Assembly: GCA_031259485.1 (NCBI GenBank)
Contig: JAIRLH010000132.1
Location: 1 to 9,762, forward strand
DNA: 9,762 bases
Origin: Elusimicrobiota bacterium
Lineage (GTDB): Bacteria > Elusimicrobiota > Elusimicrobia > Elusimicrobiales > Elusimicrobiaceae
Reading direction: 5' to 3'
The position numbers and the translations under genes were made by a program. The notes under the pieces were generated by a model. It saw only the letters and a list, made by a program, of their open reading frames with translations, did no database searches and had not been told where the DNA came from. Below are positions 1-5,897 of the stretch, piece after piece (the first letter of the stretch is position 1; each line of letters opens with the position of its first letter).

Positions 1-2
1 GC

Positions 3-773
3 GACATAGAATACCAAGAAGACGGAAGCTGTTGCAAAGAAACATTGAAGGAGGTTTGCTCTGCCGAAAAAGAGAAGGAATGTATTATCAACGGAGGGAC
101 ATTTTATGAAGAAACGTGCGCATGCAGAACATGCGAGGAGGCCGGAGGGACAAAACAGTGTAGTATTGATACAAAAAGCAAAGAGACTACCTGTATATGT
201 AATTTTGTAGGAGGATGCACTAAGATATGCAATGCGGATCAGACGCTGGACGAGACTACCTGTACCTGCGTGGATAATCTTAATCCGCCGCCTGTTGAAT
301 GCACGTCTCCGAAAATAGACGACGGGAACGGTAATTGCGTGTGTAAACCGGAATGGACTGACGCCGGCGATGGACTTTGCATATGCCTTTTACCAAATTA
401 TGCGGATCGTTATGAAAACTGCACGCCATGTCCTAGCCCAAAGGTAGTTAATAGAGATGGACTTTGCGGCTGCCCAGTCGGTCAAGATGTTATCGTATCG
501 CCCGGCCCCGGCGGTTGGACTTGTGCCGGCGAACCTGAGGAAGCCGCCTTTCGTATAGCAGTATGTGAGCCTGCAAAGGGTCCATGGTATAATAATTGTT
601 GTCAAGGACGTGATGGCGCCTGTTATCAACCTGCACTTCATGGAGGAGTTGAGTGCTGGGATATGAGAGGGGGAGGGGTTGTACCTTGTTGCGTAGCGGC
701 TTCGCTTCCGGATTATGTACTGGGAGTAGACTATTACGGTATGACATTATCCGAAATATGCCAATTGACGTGA
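3..773 (+). CDS. Cysteine-rich modular protein, 5'-truncated by window edge
   Basis: The frame is open through the left edge, so 256 C-terminal residues are visible and the true start lies outside. A TTG at 45 could be read as a start, but the Cys-rich frame continues upstream of it (DIEYQEDGSCC...), so I treat the gene as partial. I count 32 Cys in 256 residues, an even number. Most sit in short repeated units: EETCAC, KETTCIC and DETTCTC near the N-terminal side, then NCVC, GLCIC and GLCGC units followed by Pro/Gly-rich linkers, a pattern like EGF-like or other disulfide-knotted modules. The last 80 residues (two CC pairs, Trp- and Gly-rich) look like a separate C-terminal domain. There is no transmembrane segment in the visible part. 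I infer an extracytoplasmic, disulfide-stabilised surface or pilus-associated protein; no specific family is recognised. A terminator follows the stop codon. Confidence 0.75.
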   Translation, partial: DIEYQEDGSCCKETLKEVCSAEKEKECIINGGTFYEETCACRTCEEAGGTKQCSIDTKSKETTCICNFVGGCTKICNADQTLDETTCTCVDNLNPPPVECTSPKIDDGNGNCVCKPEWTDAGDGLCICLLPNYADRYENCTPCPSPKVVNRDGLCGCPVGQDVIVSPGPGGWTCAGEPEEAAFRIAVCEPAKGPWYNNCCQGRDGACYQPALHGGVECWDMRGGGVVPCCVAASLPDYVLGVDYYGMTLSEICQLT

Positions 774-837
774 TCTTGATTTTGTCGTGAATATTATTTT
801 CCTAAAAACTTTTTAAGAGTTAAAGGAATTGGAGCAG

Positions 838-872
838 AAACCTCGCTTATTCTAAAAGCGAGGTTTCTGTTT
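838..872 (+). terminator. Intrinsic terminator of the Cys-rich gene
   Basis: There is a perfect 11-bp stem, AAACCTCGCTT (838-848) with AAGCGAGGTTT (856-866), and a 7-nt loop. It is followed by the T-rich stretch CTGTTTATTGTTTT. It lies 65 nt after the stop codon and ends transcription ahead of the tRNA/tig unit. The A-run on the left arm means it might also work weakly on the other strand, but no minus-strand gene is present. Confidence 0.85.
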
Positions 873-895
873 ATTGTTTTAACGGCATCGTCAGA

Positions 896-948
896 AGCCG
901 CGCCGGCATCCCTTAGCAAAACGCGGCTATTGCCGCGGCTGCCGGGAT
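896..948. repeat. GC-rich nested inverted repeats
   Basis: Several complementary arms are packed together. CGCGGC (922-927) pairs with GCCGCG (932-937) over a TATT loop. ATCCC (908-912) pairs with GGGAT (944-948) and could enclose that hairpin. AGCCGCG (896-902) can pair with either 922-928 or 934-940, and CCGGCA (903-908) with TGCCGG (940-945). These foldings exclude one another. The region overlaps the likely -35 of the tRNA promoter. It could be a dispersed palindromic repeat or a second read-through barrier; function unknown. Confidence 0.5.
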
Positions 949-959
949 TTTGTTATAAT
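930..959 (+). promoter_or_regulatory. Promoter for tRNA-Lys / tRNA-Leu / tig
   Basis: The -10 is a perfect TATAAT (954-959). The best -35 is TTGCCG (930-935, 4 of 6 matches to TTGACA) with an 18-nt spacer. Transcription would begin near 966, about 43 nt before tRNA-Lys. No other convincing promoter is seen before tig, so this one probably drives the whole tRNA-tig unit. The -10 is strong evidence; the -35 is weaker. Confidence 0.6.
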
Positions 960-1008
960 AACTAAGGAACAAAGCTCGGCGCACGCGCATTGCTTCGGGT
1001 AATAAGAC

Positions 1009-1081
1009 GGGCCATTAGCTCAGCTGGTAGAGCAGACGCCTCTTAAGCGTAAGGTCACAAGTTCGAGCCTTGTATGGCCCA
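1009..1081 (+). tRNA. tRNA-Lys (anticodon CUU)
   Basis: This is a complete cloverleaf. The acceptor stem is GGGCCAT (1009-1015) with ATGGCCC (1074-1080), and the discriminator is A1081. The D stem is GCTC/GAGC with a GG-containing loop. The anticodon loop is CTCTTAA (1040-1046) with anticodon CTT at 1042-1044. The T arm is ACAAG-TTCGAGC-CTTGT. CCA is not encoded, so it must be added after transcription. The outermost anticodon-stem pair is a G1035/A1051 mismatch. It reads the Lys codon AAG. Confidence 0.96.
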
Positions 1082-1138
1082 TTTTATTTTCGCAAACATT
1101 AAGGTCTGCGGCAGATACCTTTAAAATCACGATTTTCC

Positions 1139-1223
1139 GGACGGATGGCGGAATTGGCAGACGCGTACGGCTTAGGACCGTATGGAGCAATCCTTAAGGG
1201 TTCAAGTCCCTTTCCGTCCACCA
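1139..1223 (+). tRNA. tRNA-Leu (anticodon UAG)
   Basis: This is a class II tRNA with a long variable arm (about 1183-1195). The acceptor stem is GGACGGA (1139-1145) with TCCGTCC (1213-1219). The anticodon stem TACGG/CCGTA encloses CTTAGGA, giving anticodon TAG at 1173-1175. The T arm is AAGGG-TTCAAGT-CCCTT. The 3' end ACCA (1220-1223) is encoded, unlike the neighbouring tRNA-Lys. It decodes CUA and, by wobble, other CUN Leu codons. It ends 56 nt before the tig start codon. Confidence 0.96.
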
Positions 1224-1279
1224 TTCTTGGTTGCGCCGCGGCAAAACAGCTAAAAAGAACGGTTAAAACAGGAGAAAAC

Positions 1280-2569
1280 ATGTCAACTTTAGACGTCGCT
1301 TCAGATAATGAAGTTTCGCAAAAAGAGCTGGGCCGGCAGGGTTGCGGCGTGACGCTGGAGGTGGTCGCCTCTAAGGAGCTCGTCAACAAATGCTTCCAAA
1401 ACGCGCTGGTTCAGGTGCAGAGCAGGGCGCAGCTGCAGGGCTTCCGCGCGGGCCGCGCGCCGGCGGAGATGGTAAAAAAGAATTTCCCCGCGCAGATAGC
1501 GGAGCGCGCCGTTGATTTTGTCATCCGCAACGCCGCGGCAAAAGCGCTGGACAAAAGCAAACTGCGCGCCGTAATGCTGCCCGTAGTAAGCAAGGCTGAT
1601 TTTACCGCGGTTGCGGAAAATAAACCTTTTACTTTTGAGATTAAAGTTGACGTCGCGCCGGAATTTGACCCAAAAGACTATATCGGTATAGAAGTAGACA
1701 AGAAATCGGAAGAAGTCAGCGCGGCCGACATGCAAAAACATCTTGAAGAAATCCTTGACCACAATGCCAGCCTTGAGGCGGAAGGCGAAGGCGCGGCAGT
1801 CGGCGGGGACAGCTATGTGATAGTAAGCTACAAAGGCGTAAAAGACGGCGCGGCCGATAAAAAATATTCCGCCGAGGGCGAGCTTGTTGATATGGCCGCC
1901 CCGCATACCATAGCGGGCCTCAGCGACGCGGTAAAAGGCCTGAAAAAAGGCGAAAGCAAAGATTTTGAAGCGGAAACCGGCGACGGCGTCGTAAAGTTCA
2001 GCGTCAAAGTTGACGAAATAAAAAAGAAAATCAAGCCCGCGCTTGACGACGCTTTTGCAAAAAACATGGGTTTTGACAGCGTGGAAAAACTTAAAGAGAC
2101 GGTAAAATCCTCCATGGAAAAAGAAGCCAAGCTCAATGCCGAGAAAGCTTTCACAGCGCAGATAGAAGACGCCCTCGTAAAAAGCAATACTTTTGAAATA
2201 CCGCAAAGCCTTGTGGATTACCACACGGCCGCCGCGGTGGAGAATTTTATAAAAAGGATGTTCCCCGCGGGCCAGAAGGCCGAATTTACCGACGAAAACA
2301 AAAAAGCCTTCGCGGCGCGCATGCGCCCGAGCGTTGAAAAAGATCTGCGCATAGGCTATATAATGCGCGCAATCGCCGAGAAGGAAAACCTGCGCGCCGC
2401 CGACGCCGACTGGCAGGCCGAGCTTGACAAAGCCATTGCCGCCAACCCGAAAGAAGAAAAGCGCGTACGCGATTTCTTCAACGAGAAAAAGCACGATATT
2501 CTGGCTTCGCTGGATGAGAAGAAGACTTTGGATTTCCTTAAGGCCAATGCAAAAGCGAAACAGAGTTAG
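1280..2569 (+). CDS. tig: Trigger factor (ribosome-associated chaperone/PPIase)
   Basis: Trigger factor binds the large ribosomal subunit at the exit tunnel and shields nascent chains; its FKBP-like domain has prolyl isomerase activity. The protein is 429 residues, normal for the family. The N-terminal ribosome-binding domain carries the signature GFRAGRAP at residues 54-61. A FKBP-type PPIase domain spans roughly 150-250 (for example SYKGV, HTIAGLSDAVKGLKKGE). A long helical, charged C-terminal chaperone domain follows. I place the start at ATG 1280 because AGGAG (1270-1274) sits 5 nt upstream and the N-terminus matches the family. An in-frame ATG at 1145 lies inside tRNA-Leu and is not credible. 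The clpP/clpX neighbours common beside tig in many bacteria are absent downstream. Expression is probably from the tRNA promoter. Confidence 0.95.
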   Translation: MSTLDVASDNEVSQKELGRQGCGVTLEVVASKELVNKCFQNALVQVQSRAQLQGFRAGRAPAEMVKKNFPAQIAERAVDFVIRNAAAKALDKSKLRAVMLPVVSKADFTAVAENKPFTFEIKVDVAPEFDPKDYIGIEVDKKSEEVSAADMQKHLEEILDHNASLEAEGEGAAVGGDSYVIVSYKGVKDGAADKKYSAEGELVDMAAPHTIAGLSDAVKGLKKGESKDFEAETGDGVVKFSVKVDEIKKKIKPALDDAFAKNMGFDSVEKLKETVKSSMEKEAKLNAEKAFTAQIEDALVKSNTFEIPQSLVDYHTAAAVENFIKRMFPAGQKAEFTDENKKAFAARMRPSVEKDLRIGYIMRAIAEKENLRAADADWQAELDKAIAANPKEEKRVRDFFNEKKHDILASLDEKKTLDFLKANAKAKQS

Positions 2570-2592
2570 AATTTAAGACGTCTTGCGAGAGC

Positions 2593-2634
2593 GCGAAGCG
2601 TACGAAGCAATCGCCGTACGCTTCGCTTGCTTTT
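2593..2634 (+). terminator. Intrinsic terminator of tig
   Basis: There is a perfect 12-bp stem, GCGAAGCGTACG (2593-2604) with CGTACGCTTCGC (2615-2626), a 10-nt loop, then TTGCTTTT. It lies 23 nt after the tig stop. A small GGCCC-TTC-GGGCC hairpin (2640-2652) follows. The GCGAAGCG core also occurs in the palindromic element at 8411-8446, so this may be a co-opted repeat. Confidence 0.8.
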
Positions 2635-2689
2635 ACAGCGGCCCTTCGGGCCTGGCAACGGCGGCTAACGATATTCTGCCAAAAACCCG

Positions 2690-2719
2690 TTAAAAACTGC
2701 TATAATTACCTCATATAAT
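2690..2719 (+). promoter_or_regulatory. Promoter region of the DUF885 gene, two -10 boxes
   Basis: Two perfect TATAAT hexamers occur 13 nt apart (2701-2706 and 2714-2719). The downstream one has TTAAAA (2690-2695, 4 of 6) at an 18-nt spacing. The upstream one has only CTGCCA (2676-2681, 4 of 6) at 19 nt. Either or both may be used. The downstream box would give a 5' UTR of about 25 nt, which still contains the Shine-Dalgarno sequence AGAGGGG (2738-2744). Confidence 0.5.
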
Positions 2720-2751
2720 TTGTTTAATATTCAATAGAGAGGGGATTCTAT

Positions 2752-4620
2752 ATGAAATTCGGCACGAAAATAATTAAAAAAAACAAAAATAATCTGACTT
2801 TTCTCTTAGCCGCGCTGCTGGCGGCCTGCCTTCTTGCGCCGGCTGCGCTGACGGCGCGCGCGGCGGGGGATTCCGCCGGCACCGATTCTCTGATGAGCGA
2901 CCATAAAATAATTGAGCTTACGGATAAATACCTCGCGCTGCTTAGCACAATTTATCCGGAGGACGCCGCTCGCGCCGGCATGCAGGGCTACCAATCCAAC
3001 CTTGATCCGCGCGATAAACAGAGCGAAACAACCAAAAAAGATACAATCCTCGCGCTGCGGGAAACGCTGGCAAAAATCAATTACAAAAAACTTTCGCCGT
3101 CTAAGGAAATCGCTTATCAGGCATTGATGGAGCTCGTCAATAAAAAAGTTTTTGACATAGAGGTTCTAAACCGTCTGCAAAAAGACCCGTCGTGGTATCT
3201 TGAGAGCGTTGACGGCATTTACGATATTCTGCTGAAGGATTACAAACCGTTTCAGGAACGCCTTGTTGACGCCATGAAGCGCGCGCAGGCCCTGCCCGCC
3301 GTGCTGGCCCGCGGTAAGGAAAACCTTGAAAATCCTCCTGATTTAAACATCCGCCTCGCGCTGGAGAAAGCGGGCAATGCTTACGCATCCTTCGCAAATA
3401 TAAACGTGCTGATGAACCGCATGGCGCAGGACGATTATACCAAAGACCAAATCAAAGCCGTCTGCAATGATGCAAAAAAAGCTTTGAAAGATTATTATGA
3501 TTTCCTCAAAAATCTTTCGGAGGAAGATAAGCCTTATGTAGACTTCCGACTGGGCTCGGACAATTTTGCAAAGCTGCTCAAAAACGTTTACGGCCTTGAT
3601 ACGCCCGTCAAAAAAATAAGCGCCGCTTTGGAAAAAGAGATTGAAGAAACAAAAGCCGCGCTGACCGCCGCGCTTACGCCGATAATAGAGCCTGCGCTCT
3701 CGCCGGAAGAAAAAGAAAAGCGCACCAACAAAAAAGGCATTATAGAAATTTGGCCTTCGGATTATTACTTCGCCGACGCCGCTTACGTCAAAGGCCCCAA
3801 ATATAAAGAGGTGCTTAACGCTTTCCTTTCCTATTACAATGAAAGCGCGGATTATTTTGCGCAGCACGATATTTTTGCGCCCGCAAGCCTTAAGATACTT
3901 ATCGCGCCGTCGCCCAAATATCTGGATAAAAAGGGGGAAAACTCCGTTTATCTGCCGCCTTTCCCGCTGCTGACGAGGCAGTTCGGCGATTTGCTCGTCG
4001 CGCTGCCCGATACGCAGAAAGAAGCCGCGCCCGTGCTGCCCAAACTTTTCACGTACGCCAAGATAAAACTGGGCGCGGTTGCCAAACTGAGCGCGGGCGA
4101 AAACATGCTCTATGGCGCGGCGCAGGAATATACGGAAAGGCTTCTCAAAATATCGGCCGATCCTTTTTATATCAACGGCTGGATTAAGTACAGCGTGAAT
4201 CTGGCGAAGGAAAAGGGTTATCTCTCGCATGACGAGGATTTGATACACGTGGCGTGGTACAATTACAAAACCGCGCTTTTCGCGCTGGCCGAGCTTAAAA
4301 TGCACAACGGCGATTTTAATTATACGCAGAGTTTGGAGTACCTTACCGCCGCCGGCATAAATAATGAAGAGGCCGCCGCCGCGCTTGACGCCGCGGCCGC
4401 CGCGCCGTGCACGTATATCTCAGCCGTGCTGGGCGAGCAGGAATTTAACCGCCTGCGCGTAAAATACCAGAAGAAAGGCGGCGCTAAATTCAAGCTGAGC
4501 GACTTTCACCAGAAACTCCTTTCCACCGGCCGCGTGCCGCTGCCCGTAATAGAGCGAGCCCTGCAACAGGCTTATGAAAGAAAACAGGTGGAAAGCTTTT
4601 TTAATACGCTGTATTTTTAG
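2752..4620 (+). CDS. Exported DUF885-family protein, probably non-catalytic
   Basis: The protein is 622 residues. It has a Lys-rich N-terminus, a hydrophobic core at about 15-34 and a likely signal peptidase I site at A35-R-A37, so it should be periplasmic. Both ends fit the DUF885 family of peptidase-like proteins. At the N-terminal side are the repeated P-x-x-A-x-x-G motif and DPSWYLESVDGIYDILLKDY (from residue 145) followed by ALPAVL and NLENPP. At the C-terminal side are ELKMHNGDF (514-522) and LGEQEF...FHQKLLSTGRVPLP. Active DUF885 members carry HExxPGH and a later GWALYAE-type Glu. Here the matching places read TYAKIKLG (434-441) and YGAAQEYTE (454-462), and no HExxH occurs anywhere. 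I infer a pseudo-enzyme with a binding or structural role. ATG 2752 has AGAGGGG 7 nt upstream. It is a monocistronic unit with its own terminator. Confidence 0.82.
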   Translation: MKFGTKIIKKNKNNLTFLLAALLAACLLAPAALTARAAGDSAGTDSLMSDHKIIELTDKYLALLSTIYPEDAARAGMQGYQSNLDPRDKQSETTKKDTILALRETLAKINYKKLSPSKEIAYQALMELVNKKVFDIEVLNRLQKDPSWYLESVDGIYDILLKDYKPFQERLVDAMKRAQALPAVLARGKENLENPPDLNIRLALEKAGNAYASFANINVLMNRMAQDDYTKDQIKAVCNDAKKALKDYYDFLKNLSEEDKPYVDFRLGSDNFAKLLKNVYGLDTPVKKISAALEKEIEETKAALTAALTPIIEPALSPEEKEKRTNKKGIIEIWPSDYYFADAAYVKGPKYKEVLNAFLSYYNESADYFAQHDIFAPASLKILIAPSPKYLDKKGENSVYLPPFPLLTRQFGDLLVALPDTQKEAAPVLPKLFTYAKIKLGAVAKLSAGENMLYGAAQEYTERLLKISADPFYINGWIKYSVNLAKEKGYLSHDEDLIHVAWYNYKTALFALAELKMHNGDFNYTQSLEYLTAAGINNEEAAAALDAAAAAPCTYISAVLGEQEFNRLRVKYQKKGGAKFKLSDFHQKLLSTGRVPLPVIERALQQAYERKQVESFFNTLYF

Positions 4621-4651
4621 TTTCATTCTATCCAAACAGTAAAAGATGAAC

Positions 4652-4698
4652 AATGAACTGCGCAAGCATAAAACGCGCGCGCAGTTCATTATTTTTTT
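4652..4698 (+). terminator. Intrinsic terminator of the DUF885 gene
   Basis: There is a perfect 12-bp stem, AATGAACTGCGC (4652-4663) with GCGCAGTTCATT (4679-4690), and a 15-nt loop. The A+seven-T run ATTTTTTT (4691-4698) follows directly. It starts 31 nt after the stop codon and is the strongest terminator in the window. Confidence 0.92.
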
Positions 4699-4743
4699 GT
4701 ATATTTACCATGCCATCGGTTTAAAGGCTCTAATATATACTAT

Positions 4744-4760
4744 TAATGTTCTAGACATTA
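4744..4760. promoter_or_regulatory. Operator-like palindrome next to -35
   Basis: TAATGT (4744-4749) and ACATTA (4755-4760) form perfect 6-bp arms around a 5-nt spacer. The palindrome abuts the -35 hexamer. A second short dyad, TATTG-A-CAATA (4759-4769), spans the -35 itself. The position suits a repressor or activator site for the beta-barrel gene; no regulator gene is nearby. Confidence 0.45.
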
Positions 4761-4789
4761 TTGACAATATTCGCGGGATGTATTATAAT
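4761..4789 (+). promoter_or_regulatory. Perfect sigma-70 promoter of the beta-barrel gene
   Basis: TTGACA (4761-4766), a 17-nt spacer and TATAAT (4784-4789) give an exact consensus promoter, with a start expected near 4796. No gene starts directly after it; the next convincing start codon is at 5007. The transcript therefore carries a leader of about 210 nt. Confidence 0.88.
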
Positions 4790-4795
4790 ATAAAC

Positions 4796-5006
4796 TAAAA
4801 TATGGCAACAGGAGGATAAGCAAACAAAGTCAAGCATCTAAACAATTCTACAGCACAGGCCGTGTTGTTTCACCCAACAATCTACTGGCAGTAACGGCGG
4901 GGCGAATTCCCCGCATTACTTGACCGACATATTAGGAAACCGTTCCGAATATTCCGTATCGCGGTTCCTTAATATAACCGGTAAACATAATATAATGGAG
5001 ACAAAA
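4796..5006 (+). promoter_or_regulatory. Long structured leader of the beta-barrel gene
   Basis: This stretch is transcribed but has no convincing gene. It holds a 5-codon ATG frame (4802-4819), a textbook AGGAGG (4810-4815) with no start codon at a usable distance, and an open frame (4789-4923) with no standard start. Several arms can pair: GCCGT (4859-4863) with ACGGC (4894-4898); TTGTT (4866-4870) with AACAA (4876-4880); GCGGGG (4897-4902) with CCCCGC (4909-4914); and AACCG (4938-4942) with CGGTT (4962-4966). The first and third compete for 4897-4898. No known riboswitch class is recognised. It could be a regulatory leader, a small RNA or a decayed small gene. Confidence 0.45.
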
Positions 5007-5702
5007 ATGAAAAGACTAGGAATACTTATTTTTGCATTGGCGGCAATCGTGGTTTTGAAACAAACCGCAACCGCTTTAGAAGTTAAGCCTTATATATCCA
5101 ATAAGATCTCATACGCAAATGTGCGCACAACTGATCTTAAAGTGTATGACGCAGACGGTGCTATCATGCTGGAAGGCAGCGATGAAAATGATAATATTTT
5201 TGGAGACAAGATAGCCGCCGGTATTTCCGTGCCGGTTGAGGCCATACGCGGAGCGATAAGAGCCGAAATTGAGGCCGGCTTTAATTCCAACGCTGAAATC
5301 AAGCCTCATAATCTGGCTCATCCTTCAGAAAAAATAAATATAAAAATACAGAGCAAAACATATACGCTGAACGCTTATTATGATATTAACACCGGTTCGG
5401 CTTTTGTTCCTTACGTCGGATTTGGTTTGGGTTTTGCCAATATACACGCTTCTCCTGATTATGACAACACAGTGCAATCATTCGGCGGCAGCGCAAAACT
5501 GAACCAGTTTATTTGGAACGCGGGGCTTGGTGCGGGATATGTTCTCAACGATCATATCACTTTTGACTTAGGTTACCGCTACACCAATATTGGAACAGTT
5601 ACCGGTTATGTTAAATACGATGACACCAGGACGTATAACAAGGAAATCGGAGGCAAGTTAGCCACGCATGAGGTATTGCTCGGCGTAAGATATACTTTTT
5701 AA
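5007..5702 (+). CDS. Small outer-membrane beta-barrel protein
   Basis: The protein is 231 residues. The signal peptide is MKRLG plus a hydrophobic core to residue 17, with a likely cleavage at A21-T-A23 before LEVKPYIS. The mature part is made of alternating amphipathic strands rich in Gly and aromatic residues (FVPYVGFGLGFANI, WNAGLGAGYVLNDHITFDLG, EVLLGVRYTF). It ends in Phe, the usual C-terminal recognition signal for the BAM machinery. This fits the eight-stranded OmpA/opacity/surface-antigen type barrel class; no specific function can be read. The start is ATG 5007 because GGAG (4997-5000) lies 6 nt upstream and the signal peptide begins there. In-frame ATG 4995 and TTG 4920 would add a non-signal extension. 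It is driven by the consensus promoter at 4761-4789 and ends at its own terminator. Confidence 0.85.
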   Translation: MKRLGILIFALAAIVVLKQTATALEVKPYISNKISYANVRTTDLKVYDADGAIMLEGSDENDNIFGDKIAAGISVPVEAIRGAIRAEIEAGFNSNAEIKPHNLAHPSEKINIKIQSKTYTLNAYYDINTGSAFVPYVGFGLGFANIHASPDYDNTVQSFGGSAKLNQFIWNAGLGAGYVLNDHITFDLGYRYTNIGTVTGYVKYDDTRTYNKEIGGKLATHEVLLGVRYTF

Positions 5703-5728
5703 CCCGCGAAACATCTTAGAAACAAAGC

Positions 5729-5768
5729 CCGCTCTGAAGTGCTTCCCGCCTCAGAGCGGTTTTATTTT
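5729..5768 (+). terminator. Intrinsic terminator of the beta-barrel gene
   Basis: There is a perfect 9-bp stem, CCGCTCTGA (5729-5737) with TCAGAGCGG (5751-5759), a 13-nt loop, then TTTTATTTT. It lies 26 nt after the stop and separates this gene from the efflux operon. Confidence 0.87.
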
Positions 5769-5840
5769 AAATCATATCCGCAGCGGCCGCGCGTCTTTAA
5801 ACTTCAATACTTACGCTTACTTTTGCGTTTATGATTCTTA

Positions 5841-5853
5841 TATAATATATAAT
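5841..5853 (+). promoter_or_regulatory. Probable promoter of the efflux operon
   Basis: Two overlapping-phase TATAAT boxes (5841-5846 and 5848-5853) lie in an AT-rich tract after the terminator. No good -35 is present; TTGCGT (5823-5828) at 19 nt from the second box is the best. TACGCTTA occurs twice, at 5812-5819 and 5862-5869, flanking the boxes. The call rests mainly on the -10 boxes and on position. Confidence 0.4.
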
Positions 5854-5897
5854 ACATAATATACGCTTATTGGCACCGCTCGCATACGCCATAAACT

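Noticed and set aside
45..47. TTG at 45 as the start of the Cys-rich gene
   Set aside because: The frame is open upstream to the window edge and already shows the Cys-rich pattern, so the real start is outside.
1101..1121. Hairpin AAGGT...ACCTT between the two tRNAs as a terminator
   Set aside because: The stem has a bulge and a 3-nt loop and lacks a T-run after it. A tRNA processing spacer is more likely.
1145..1279. 45-residue N-terminal extension of trigger factor
   Set aside because: The extension would be translated from tRNA-Leu sequence. ATG 1280 has a good Shine-Dalgarno sequence and the right N-terminus.
1301..2494. 397-codon open frame on the minus strand opposite tig
   Set aside because: It is an antisense shadow caused by tig codon bias. 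It reads as Phe/Arg/His-rich protein with no family features, and tig is firmly identified.
2818..2832. Lipoprotein lipobox (LAAC, Cys26) in the DUF885 signal peptide
   Set aside because: The Cys sits in the middle of the hydrophobic core and is followed by more hydrophobic residues. A signal peptidase I site at residue 37 fits better, though lipidation is not fully excluded.
3343..4305. 320-codon open frame on the minus strand opposite the DUF885 gene
   Set aside because: It has the same kind of Phe/Arg/Ile-rich antisense artefact composition and no ribosome-binding site or recognisable domain.
4920..5006. N-terminal extension of the beta-barrel protein from TTG 4920
   Set aside because: It would bury the signal peptide behind 29 residues. 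GGAG sits 6 nt before ATG 5007.
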